The position numbers were made by a program, and so were the translations under genes. From Fulvimarina sp. (GTDB taxonomy: Bacteria > Pseudomonadota > Alphaproteobacteria > Rhizobiales > Rhizobiaceae), in assembly GCA_002700095.1 (NCBI GenBank), contig PACL01000059.1, positions 1 through 64,000 on the forward strand: a DNA stretch of 64,000 bases. The letters are read 5' to 3'. Shown here one piece after another: positions 46,937 through 55,900 of this stretch. The notes beneath the pieces are model-generated. The model worked only from the letters and a program-made list of their open reading frames with translations. It had not been told where the DNA came from and ran no database searches. Each line of letters begins with the position of its first letter. Position 1 is the first letter of the stretch.

Positions 46937-47639
46937 CCGAGCCTCCGATCGCAACACCTACTGGTTGTGCATGTCTCGCCACTCGGCAATCTGAAAGCGA
47001 ATATGCCGTCGGTTCCGCGTGTGTCGGTTGCACGGGCCGGGATGGCGGAGGCGGTATTGCCGGCCATGCGCGGCAAGTAACGGGCGGCTGGAGCCGGCCG
47101 GGCGCAGGCGTATCCGGGGCGTGGCGCCGCGGCCGCCGGCGCGGGCACCGGCGCAGGGATTTCGCGTGGCCCGCAAAGACGATGCCGCGCGATATGACAG
47201 GCAGAAGCGGAAGGGCCGGTCGCAGGAGGCAAGGATCCTCGCGGCGGACCTTCGATGCCGCGACGCCTCGCCGCAGGGACGGGATGGGCCCAGGATCAGC
47301 AGCTCCAGACCATATACTACAAGAAATAGCTTATTATATCTAACTATGACTTGTTCAGGTGGAGCCGGGAACTTGCAATCGGCGACCGCCCCGAAATGAC
47401 GGGACGGGTTGTGCCGCGAAGTTCTGCGGCGTGTTCCGGTAACGGCGCCAGCAAAACCACGGCCTGTGGTCCGGGGTCGAAGGAGCTGAGACGGCAGCCA
47501 TCGGCCGTTTCTCGCGGTGAAATGAAATGTTCATGTAAATCGGGACGTTAACGGTTTGTTAACCGGGGCCTCGCGCAAGCTTGGACCGGCATTGTCCTCG
47601 CGACTCATCAAGCAGTTCGTGCGTATGCGAGGAATGACT
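46937..47639. other. Long upstream region of the flagellar block
   Basis: About 700 bases without a supported gene. It contains an AT-rich island at 47309-47353, striking in this GC-rich sequence, and a perfect CtrA-type box at 47548-47563. It probably holds the fliF promoter. The reading frames here are short and unlike known proteins. Confidence 0.6.
47548..47563 (+). promoter_or_regulatory. CtrA-type binding site upstream of fliF
   Basis: TTAA-CGGTTTG-TTAAC is an exact match to the CtrA consensus TTAA-N7-TTAAC. It ends 76 bases before the fliF start. CtrA controls flagellar genes in many alphaproteobacteria, so the site has a plausible role here. Confidence 0.75.
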
Positions 47640-49334
47640 ATGGCTTTGGCCATCGGCGGGCAGGCCCAGCAGATCATGTCGAACCTTTCCGGGCTGGGAG
47701 CGCGCAAGCTCTCCGCACTCGGTCTCGTCGGCTTGTTGGTAGTGGCACTGGTCGGTCTCGGGAGCTACTACCTCTCCCGGCCGGACATGGAGGTCCTCTA
47801 TTCCGGCCTCGACCGGACGGATGTGACGCGGATCGGCGCGGCGCTGACCGAGGCCGGCATGGCCTTCGACGTCAATGCCAAGGGCGACGCGATCATGACG
47901 CCGTTCTCGCAGACGGCGCCGGCACGCATGCTGCTCGCCGAGAAGGGGCTGCCGCGCTCGGAGAACGCCGGCTACGAGCTGTTCGACAATCTCGGATCGA
48001 TCGGCCTCACCTCCTTCATGCAGGAGATCACCCGGGTGAGGGCGCTGGAGGGCGAGATCGCCCGGACGATCCAGTCCCTCGCCCATGTGCGTGCGGCAAG
48101 AGTCCATATCGTGCTTCCCGACGAGGGAAGCTTTCGGCGCGACCAGAGGAAGCCCTCGGCCAGCGTCGTCATCCGCACCGACCAGCCGGAAGACTTCACC
48201 TCGGCCCAGGCGATCCGCCACCTGGTCGCCTCGGCGATCCCCGGCATGACGCCGGACGAGGTGACCATTCTGTCCGCCGACGGCACGCTGCTGGCGTCCG
48301 GCGACGATTCGACCTCCAGCGCACCGACCAAGCTGTTCGGCATCGAGCGCATCGTCGGCAAGAGCGTCGAGGATTCGATCCGCCGCACCCTGTCGCCCTA
48401 TCTCGGCATCGGCAACTTCCAGACCTCGGTGACGGCGCGGCTCAACACCGACCGCCGGCAGATCTCGGAGCGCACCTTCGATCCCGACGGCCGTGTCGAG
48501 CGCTCGGTTCGGGCGATCCGCGAGAATGGCGAGAGCGAGAACTCCACCAAGCAGAACGCCGTCGGCGTCCAGCAGGACATCCAGCCGGCCGGTGGCGCGG
48601 CTCAGACCAACAGCGGCCAGACCTCCAAGGACAACAACGAGCGGCGCGAAGAGCTCACCAACTACGAGATCAACGAGAAGACCGTCCAGACCACCAGCGA
48701 CGGCTACAGCGTCGAGAAGCTGTCGGTCGCCGTCGTGGTCAACCGGGCCCGCCTCAAGGAGGCGATCGGCGAGAACGCCACCGACGCCCAGATCGACGAG
48801 CGCCTCGCCGAGATCCAGTCCCTGGTCGCCTCCGCCTCCGGCCTGTCGGAAGCCCGCGGCGACCAGCTGAAGGTGACGGCGGTCGACTTCATCGACAGCG
48901 ACACCTCGCTGGAGCCCATCCCGGCGCCGGGCATCGGAGAGATGTTCATGCGCCAGTCCGGCACGCTGATCAACGCCTTCACCATCCTGGCCGTCGCCGT
49001 CATGGTGATCTGGTTCGGCCTGAAGCCGGCGATCCGCGCCATCATCCAGACCCCCGGCCAGGACACCGCCGGCCTCGAGATGGACGGCGGCCTGGCGGCC
49101 CTCGGCGCGGCCGACGACGGCCCGGGCGGGCTGGAGCTGCCCGGCGGTTTCGACTTCGCGCAAGGTACGCCGGATATATCCCAGTTCGGCGGCGGCGTGC
49201 CCGCCTTCCTCGGACAGTTCGACGACGCCGAGAGCGAAAGCCCGAAGGCGCGGATCGAGCGACTGATTGATCAGGACGAGATGAAGGCTGCGAACGTCAT
49301 CAAGCAGTGGATCAACCATAAAGAGGCGGCGTAA
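47640..49334 (+). CDS. fliF: Flagellar MS-ring protein FliF
   Basis: The 564-residue protein builds the MS ring in the inner membrane. It has a first membrane helix (LSALGLVGLLVVALVGLGSY), then ring-building motifs SGLDRTDVTRIGAALTEAG, GYELFDNLGSIGLTSFMQEI and ARVHIVLPDEGSF. A flexible Gln/Asn/Ser-rich middle follows, then a second helix (AFTILAVAVMVIWFGLKPAI) and a C-terminal tail for FliG binding ending ANVIKQWINHKEAA. ATG 47640 has GAGGA at 6-base spacing. It is first in a six-gene run ending with ftcR. Confidence 0.96.
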   Translation: MALAIGGQAQQIMSNLSGLGARKLSALGLVGLLVVALVGLGSYYLSRPDMEVLYSGLDRTDVTRIGAALTEAGMAFDVNAKGDAIMTPFSQTAPARMLLAEKGLPRSENAGYELFDNLGSIGLTSFMQEITRVRALEGEIARTIQSLAHVRAARVHIVLPDEGSFRRDQRKPSASVVIRTDQPEDFTSAQAIRHLVASAIPGMTPDEVTILSADGTLLASGDDSTSSAPTKLFGIERIVGKSVEDSIRRTLSPYLGIGNFQTSVTARLNTDRRQISERTFDPDGRVERSVRAIRENGESENSTKQNAVGVQQDIQPAGGAAQTNSGQTSKDNNERREELTNYEINEKTVQTTSDGYSVEKLSVAVVVNRARLKEAIGENATDAQIDERLAEIQSLVASASGLSEARGDQLKVTAVDFIDSDTSLEPIPAPGIGEMFMRQSGTLINAFTILAVAVMVIWFGLKPAIRAIIQTPGQDTAGLEMDGGLAALGAADDGPGGLELPGGFDFAQGTPDISQFGGGVPAFLGQFDDAESESPKARIERLIDQDEMKAANVIKQWINHKEAA

Positions 49335-49337
49335 GGG

Positions 49338-50180
49338 ATGATCTCTCTCGCAGACTATCTGACGGAATTCCCCGAGGAGAGCGACAGGCCGTTTCAGAGC
49401 CTGAAGGCGGCCCGGCCGAAGCCGGAGAAGAAGCCGAGCTTCGAGCACCTGACGCTGGTTTCCGACGGCCTCGCCGTGAAGAAGACGGCAAAGCGGCCGG
49501 TCCCGAAGACCCTCGAGGCGATCCCCGAGATGGGCGAGGCCGAAAAGGCGCTCGATGAGGTGGATTTCGACGCCGCCGACTTCGGCTTCGACACCGAGCC
49601 GGCCTTCGAGATGAAGGCGCCCGAGCTGCCGCAGCTGACCGAGGACGACCTCGAGGCGGCCCGTTCCGAGGGCCATGAGGCGGGACGCGAGGAAGCGCTC
49701 GCCGAGGCGGAGGCGCGCATCGAGGCAGCCGTCGCCGAGGCGCTCGCCGCCGAGCGTGAACGCGCCGCCGAGGAGAAGGCCGAAGCCGTCGAGGCGGCAC
49801 GCCTTGCCGCGCTCGCCGAAGAGGGCGGGCGGCTCGGCGAAGGCGTCGCCGACAAGCTGGAGCGGATCGAGGCGGCGCTGCGCACCTCCTTCGCCAGCGT
49901 CCTCAAGCCGATCGCCGTCGATCTGCGCACCCGCCAGACCCTGGAGGATCTCGCAGCCGCCGTGGCGACGCTATCGCTGGACGGGCGGGCGCTGGCGCTC
50001 CAGGCCGTCGGCCCGGCGGCGCTGCTCGACGCCTTTGCCGAAGCGCTCGGTCCGCGGCGCGGCTTCGTCGCCTTCGAGGCCGACGAGACCCTCGCCGACA
50101 TCCGCATCACCTGCGACCAGACGACCCTCGAGACCCGTCTCGCGGACTGGAAGCACGCGCTTGAAGAGGCGCTTCAGTGA
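49338..50180 (+). CDS. FliH-like flagellar assembly protein (putative)
   Basis: The 280-residue protein starts 3 bases after fliF and overlaps motB by 4 bases. It has a disordered Pro/Lys-rich N-terminus and an Ala/Glu-rich coiled coil (about residues 110-160). The C-terminal domain ends DIRITCDQTTLETRLADWKH, recalling the end of FliH (IE..G.VDASLE.RL). FliH regulates the export ATPase FliI. Rhizobial FliH counterparts are very divergent, so this is inferred from architecture, ending and position; it could be another structural protein. Confidence 0.6.
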   Translation: MISLADYLTEFPEESDRPFQSLKAARPKPEKKPSFEHLTLVSDGLAVKKTAKRPVPKTLEAIPEMGEAEKALDEVDFDAADFGFDTEPAFEMKAPELPQLTEDDLEAARSEGHEAGREEALAEAEARIEAAVAEALAAERERAAEEKAEAVEAARLAALAEEGGRLGEGVADKLERIEAALRTSFASVLKPIAVDLRTRQTLEDLAAAVATLSLDGRALALQAVGPAALLDAFAEALGPRRGFVAFEADETLADIRITCDQTTLETRLADWKHALEEALQ

Positions 50181-51457
50181 GCGAGCAGTCCGAAGCCGGC
50201 CACATGGAGAAGCAGGAGATCATCATCGTCCGCCGCCGCGGAAATGGTGATGACGGCCATCATGGCGGTGCCTGGAAGATCGCCTTCGCCGACTTCATGA
50301 CGGCGATGATGGCGTTCTTCCTGGTGATGTGGCTGACCAATTCGTCGGACAACGCGACCCGCAAGCAGGTCGCCCAGTACTTCAACCCGATCAAGCTGAA
50401 CGATCCGTCGCCGGCGACCCGCGGCATCAAGCAGAAGGACGACGGCGCCGACCGCAAGGCCGACACCAACGGCGAGAGCGACGCCGAGACCAACGGCGAC
50501 CCGCGCGACCGGCCGGTCGCCGGCGCCGAGAGCGGCGGCGAGGAGAAGTCGATCTTCCGCGATCCCTATTCGGTGCTCGCCGAGATCGTCTCCGAAAGCA
50601 CCAAGAACGGCGAAGGCGAGCTGACCGGCAAGCCGGACGGCTCCGGCCTGCCGGGGCTGAACGGCGGCGAGGCGTATCGCGATCCGTTCGATCCCGATTC
50701 CTGGCAGCTGTCGCCGAACATGATGGAGAGCGGCGGTCGCCTCGACGAGGTCCCGCCGATCGACTTCCGCACGGCCGTCCTGCCGCCTGAAGATCCGATG
50801 AGCGACCCCGAGAAGGGCCGCAAGGGCGAAGGCGTCGACGAGCCGGGCAAGTCGACGGCCGAGGGTGACCAGGCCGACAAGACCGGCTTCAGGCAGGCCG
50901 GCGACGACAAGGGCGCGGCCTCGGGGCCGGGCGCCGATCCCAAGGCCAATGACGCCGGGGGCAAGGACGCCGGCAAGGGCGACAAGACCGAGCCGGGCGA
51001 AGCCGAGACGCTGAAGGCCGAGATCGGCACCGAGCTTGCCAAGCTGGGCGACCGCGTGCCGGCGCAGGTCGAGGTGGTCGAGGGCGAGGGCGGGGTGACC
51101 ATCTCGCTCGCCGACGACGCCTCGGGCGGCATGTTCCCCGTCGGCTCGGCCAAGCCGACCGCCGACGCCATCCGCATGATGGAGACGATCGCCGCGGTGC
51201 TGTCGAAGCGGGCGGGCACGATCACCATCCGCGGCCACACCGATTCGCGCCCCTACAGCAACGGCGAATACGACAACTGGCGCCTGTCCACCTCGCGGGC
51301 CCACATGGCCTATTACATGCTGGCGCGTGGCGGCCTCGACGAAAGCCGCGTCAAGGCGATCGAGGGCTTCGCCGACCGCGAGCCGAAGGATTCGGCGAAC
51401 CCGGAGGCGGCGATCAACCGCCGTATCGAAATCTTCCTCACCGAGCCGCAGGCGTGA
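50177..51457 (+). CDS. motB: Flagellar stator protein MotB
   Basis: The 426-residue protein anchors the stator. The single membrane helix carries the proton-binding Asp in KIAFADFMTAMMAFFLVMWL. A long acidic, low-complexity periplasmic linker follows (about residues 75-285), then an OmpA-like peptidoglycan-binding domain with IRGHTDSRPYSNGEYDNWRL, AEGFADREP-like EGFADREPKDS and NRRIEIFL. GTG 50177 overlaps the upstream stop; ATG 50204 is an alternative start. The partner motA is outside the window. The linker is unusually long, as in other rhizobia. Confidence 0.95.
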   Translation: MSEQSEAGHMEKQEIIIVRRRGNGDDGHHGGAWKIAFADFMTAMMAFFLVMWLTNSSDNATRKQVAQYFNPIKLNDPSPATRGIKQKDDGADRKADTNGESDAETNGDPRDRPVAGAESGGEEKSIFRDPYSVLAEIVSESTKNGEGELTGKPDGSGLPGLNGGEAYRDPFDPDSWQLSPNMMESGGRLDEVPPIDFRTAVLPPEDPMSDPEKGRKGEGVDEPGKSTAEGDQADKTGFRQAGDDKGAASGPGADPKANDAGGKDAGKGDKTEPGEAETLKAEIGTELAKLGDRVPAQVEVVEGEGGVTISLADDASGGMFPVGSAKPTADAIRMMETIAAVLSKRAGTITIRGHTDSRPYSNGEYDNWRLSTSRAHMAYYMLARGGLDESRVKAIEGFADREPKDSANPEAAINRRIEIFLTEPQA

Positions 51458-52989
51458 TGCGCGGACGAGCTGATCATCTGGCCGCCGCGGTGGCGCTCGC
51501 CGCGCTGCTTCTGGCCGGCTCCGCCCGTGCCGAGGACGCGCCTGACACCGCCGCGGCGAGCGCTGCCGAACAGGTGCGCGAGGCCGGCGAGGCGGCGCGC
51601 CGCGGCGACGCGTTGCCTGCGGGAGAGGCGGCCGGCCATGGCGGCGAAGATCATGTGGAAGCCCATGCCGACGGCGATGCCCATGGCACCGAGGCGGCGG
51701 CCGGAGAAGGCCATGGCGCAGAGGGCGAGGCCGGCCATGGCGAGGCCGGCAAGGGCGAGGAGGGCGCGCCCCATGCCAATACCGAGGCGAAGCATGGCGA
51801 GACGGCCGCCGGCGAAGCCGATGGCCATGGCGAGGACGCCGATGCCGCGCATGGCGAGGCGGCCGCACATCCCGAGCCGGCGCCCCAGCGCGGCCCCCAG
51901 CCATACGAGGTGATCCGCTCGCTGCAGTTCCTGCAGGACCAGGCGGCGCGCGGCAACGAATCGGCGAACCGCGTGCAGGCCCGCCTGCTGCAATGGTACG
52001 GGCCGGCCTTCCAGCGGGCGAGCCAGGAGACCTGGAAGGACCCGCGCAACCAGCGGGCGGCGGCGCTGTTCGTCTTGAGCGGCGGGCCGCCCTCGGTGCT
52101 GCGGATGATCCTCGCCAAGAACGATTTTCCGCCGGACGTCAGGCCGCTGCTGGACGGTGCGCTCGCCTATGTCGAAAACCGCCAGAAGGAGGACGAGACG
52201 ATGCTCTCGGCGCTGGACACGGCGACGATGGAGCCGGGGCTCGCCGCGCAGGTCAATCTCGCCCTTGCCCAGATGCAGGAGAAGGCGGCACCGGACAAGG
52301 CGCTGGAACGGCTGCGCCGGGTGATGCTCGACGCCTCCGGCACGCTTTTGGAGGAAGCGGCGCTCCGCCTCGGCATGGCGCTGGCCGAGCAGCTCGGCGA
52401 GCATGCCCGCGCCGACGACTATGCGCGGCTGTATTTCGCCCGATACGCATCATCGATCTACGCCGGCAACTTTCGCGCGAGGTTCACGGCGCTTTATGTG
52501 GCGCGGCCGTTCGACCAGGCGGAAGAGACCGTTGGGCTCGTCGAGGATGCGGTGGCCCGGATCCCGCTGGTCGACCAGGTCAACATCTACCTGTCGATCG
52601 GGCGCCGGGCGCTCGTCGCCGGCAACATGAAGCTCGCAGGACTGGCAGGAGCAAGGGTGCTCGACGTTCGCAATCTCAGCCAGGCCGCGCGGCAGCGGGC
52701 GCTGCTCTACGTCGCCGCCTCGACCCTGACCGAGCGCGACACGGCGGAGACGCTGGCCTCGCTCGAAGCGATCGACAGGGAGATCCTCCATCCGGCCGAC
52801 CGCAAGCTCTTCGACGCCGCGATGGGGGTTCTGGGCGAGATCCGCAAGCCGCTGATGGCGGCGGCCGAGGCGGACCCCAACGACCCCGCCGACACCACGT
52901 CGGCGGCAGCCCTCGATTCCTCCGTGGTCGATCGGGCGACGAAACTTCTCGATGCCGTGCGCAGCGACCTGGAAGGCATGGACAAATGA
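51457..52989 (+). CDS. motC: Periplasmic motility protein MotC with His-rich segment
   Basis: The 510-residue protein has a signal peptide (AAAVALAALLLAGSARA). A Gly/Glu/Ala/His-rich stretch (residues about 56-138) has 11 histidines in HGE- and GHG-type repeats. The conserved MotC body starts at PQPYEVIRSLQFLQDQAARG. In rhizobia MotC binds MotB in the periplasm and is needed for motor function. Its ATG shares one base with the motB stop (TGATG), and its stop overlaps fliK. The His-rich stretch looks like an expansion and may bind metal. Confidence 0.93.
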   Translation: MRGRADHLAAAVALAALLLAGSARAEDAPDTAAASAAEQVREAGEAARRGDALPAGEAAGHGGEDHVEAHADGDAHGTEAAAGEGHGAEGEAGHGEAGKGEEGAPHANTEAKHGETAAGEADGHGEDADAAHGEAAAHPEPAPQRGPQPYEVIRSLQFLQDQAARGNESANRVQARLLQWYGPAFQRASQETWKDPRNQRAAALFVLSGGPPSVLRMILAKNDFPPDVRPLLDGALAYVENRQKEDETMLSALDTATMEPGLAAQVNLALAQMQEKAAPDKALERLRRVMLDASGTLLEEAALRLGMALAEQLGEHARADDYARLYFARYASSIYAGNFRARFTALYVARPFDQAEETVGLVEDAVARIPLVDQVNIYLSIGRRALVAGNMKLAGLAGARVLDVRNLSQAARQRALLYVAASTLTERDTAETLASLEAIDREILHPADRKLFDAAMGVLGEIRKPLMAAAEADPNDPADTTSAAALDSSVVDRATKLLDAVRSDLEGMDK

Positions 52990-55900
52990 CGATCGCGGGG
53001 CGGGTTCAGGCAGAGGTGACGGCGGTGGCCGGCAATCGCGCGACGACGCGCGGCGCGGGCAGCGGCACTGGCACCGGCGACGGCGAGGAATTCTTCGCTG
53101 CCATGCGCGAGGCCGGAGCCTCGCGCGACAGCGGCAACGCTGCCTCGCCCAAGCGGTCGACGGAACGCGCCGAGCGGAATGCCGGCGGCTCCAGGGACGC
53201 TGCCAAAGAGCAGGCGCCGGGAGCAAAGGACGCCGGCGACCTGACCGACATCGTCGCCAGCGTCGCCGAAGCGGACGACGACGGCGCCGCGAAGGCGACC
53301 TCGGCCGACGACGCGGCCGCGACGAAGCGCCGGTCGCAGAACCGCAATGCCACCCAAGCGCAGACGCCGGGCAAGGTACGGACCGTCGGCGATGCCGTCG
53401 ACACATCGGACGAAGGCGATGCGGCGGTGTCCGCCACGGGCCCGGATGGCGCCGAGGGCGCGGTAAAGGATGCCGGGGGCGCGGTGACGAGCGAAGACGG
53501 CGCGCCGACGCGTGCCGAGGGCCGCAAGGGCCGGGCGTCGGCGCCGGCGGCTCAGCCGGCGACGACCGGCGGCCAGACTCCAGATGCCGCCGAGGCCGGA
53601 AAGGCCGCCGGCGACGAAACCGTTGCGGCCGATGCCGCCAGCGAGCCGGCCGGCCGCACCGCGCGTCCGGACACCGCACGCTTGGGCGCCGGCGACGCGG
53701 TCCCGGCGGTCGATGCCACCGGCCGGAGGCGAGCCGCGCTGCACGCGCCCGTCGCTGCCGCCGCCACGGCCGATCCCGAATTGACCCGGCTGCGCCTCCT
53801 GCAGGCGGGCCTCGGCGTCGAGAACCCGACGGTCGGGCTGCAACTTTCGGCCGAACAGACCGCCATGCGGCTGGGGCTGCTGCTTCCCGGGGACGCGAAC
53901 GCTGCGGCGCCGAAGGACGTCGCGCCGACGCCGCCGCGCAGCGGCCGCACCATCGTGACCGTCGGCCGCGGCGAACTCGTCGCCGAGCGTTCGCAGGAAG
54001 AGGAGCGGGTCGTCGAATCGAAGATCGCCGCCGCCTCGCTGGCGCCGCTCTCGCCCGAGGCCAAGCTCGCGGCGATCCTCGGCGGCTTCGGGCTCGAGAG
54101 CCGGATCTTCGCCGCGACGGATACCACCCCGAATGCGGCCGCTGACCCGGAGGCGGCGATCCCGGCTACGGCGGCGCAGCCGGCGCGTGATCCCGCCTCG
54201 CGCGATCCCGGCATCATGACCTCCGTCGCACCGGCGGCGCTGCGTTCCGGCGGTGCGACCGGCGAAGCTGCGGCCGGATCGTCCCGCGCTGCGGGCGCCG
54301 CGTCCGGCGCCGCCCCCCCGGCTGCCGGCCCGGCCGCCAGCCCGGCGCTGCCGGCTGCCGCCGCGAGGGCCGATTCGGGAGCCGCTCCGGCGGCCGAGAC
54401 CCGGGCCGCTTTCGTGGTTCCGTCCCGCAATGCCGGCGACGCCGCCGACAAGCTGGCCTCACGGATCGCCGCCGCCGGGGTCACCGGCATGCCTGCCGGC
54501 AAGGCGGCGGCATCCGCACGCGCCGACACCGTCGATGCGGCGGCGCTGCGCCGTGTGCCCCGGCAGACGGCTTCGGCCTCGACATCGACGCTTGGAGCTC
54601 GCGTCGACCTCGTCTCCATGCGCACCGACTTCGAGCCGGCGACCCGCCGCGCCGAACGCCAGACCACCGGCGAGGCGCCGGCGCCGGTCTCCGGCACCGC
54701 AGGCCCGGCGCAATCCGGCACCCCCAGCCGCGTGATGGCGGCGGCCGCTGCCATCGTCGACGCCCCAGCGACGAGCCGGCGCCCGGCCGTGGACGCAGCC
54801 GCTGCCGCGCCGGTCGCCGCCTCGGCGCCGAGCGTCGCTTCGGCGGCGCGCGAGCCGGCCGCCGCTGTGCCCGTCGTCGCAGCTCCGGCCGTCGCCGCTG
54901 CGCCCATGGCTGCTGCGCCCGCCGCGGCTGCACCAGCCGTTATCGCGCCGGTCGTTGCCGCGCAGAGCGCCGCAGCCGCCGGGTTGCCGGTGGCCCAGGG
55001 CCTCTCCGGCAGAACTACTTCCGTGCCCCAGCCGGCCAGCACCCGCGAGCCGCGCGCCGTTCCGGCGAGTGCGCGGGAGAGCGCATCCGCCCCGGCCGCG
55101 GCAAAGGCCGCTGCATCTGCCATGCCGAAGGCGGCGGTGCCACCGGCTGTGGGGCAACAGGCCGGCATGGCCGCCCTCGAGCGGCCGGCCCCGACCGGCC
55201 AGCCTGCCCCGGTGACGCTCGAGAGCGCGGCTCAGCCGTCGGTGGCGGTCCCGGTCTTCGAGCGGGCCGCGTCCGGACCGGCCATGGCTTCGCCGGCCGC
55301 TCCCGCTGCTCCGCAGGCCCTGAACGGCGCGGCGGGCCAGGCGGCTTCGACCGGTCCTGCGCCGGCGGCGGCGGCAATGCCCGCTTCGGCGACTGCCGCG
55401 TCGCCGGTCGGCACTGGCGCGCCGTCGATGCCGGCGCCATCCGCGAACGGCAACGGCGCGGGTAACGCGCCAGCCGTGGCTGCGGCGAACGATCTTCCGG
55501 CCCAGGCCCTGGCCGCGGCAGCGGCACCGTCCGCCGCGCCGGCCCCGGCGGCGCGCCAGGAGGCGGCTCCGGCGTCGCATGGCACGGCTGCAAATTCCGG
55601 TTCCGCCGGTGCTGTGCCGGGTTCTCAGGCACCGCAGCAGGCAGAATCCCGTCCTGACCAGCCGAGGGCTCCCCACGAGCAGGCCATGAGCGAGGCCAAG
55701 GGCCTGGCCGGGACCGCTTCGACCTCAAGCGCCAACCTGACGACGGGCACGGCGGCGACGCCCACCGCGCCGAGCCAGCGCGCCGCCGGTCCCGATGCCG
55801 GCGCGGCGCCGGGCCGTGCGCCGGCCCTGGCTGGCGCGAGCGAAGGCCCGGTTCCTGCCGGGCGGCAGGATCCGGCCGCAGCTATCCATGACGCCCCCGC

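Noticed and set aside
47019-47399. 126-codon frame upstream of fliF
   Set aside because: Arg-rich composition, no family resemblance and no good ribosome-binding site; it lies in the regulatory region.
51993-52985. Upstream extension of the fliK frame into motC
   Set aside because: The extension overlaps the conserved part of motC in another frame; the ATG overlapping the motC stop is the natural start.
53552-55168. 538-codon minus-strand frame rich in Ala and Gly
   Set aside because: It is antisense to the low-complexity part of fliK, and the skewed composition explains the open frame.
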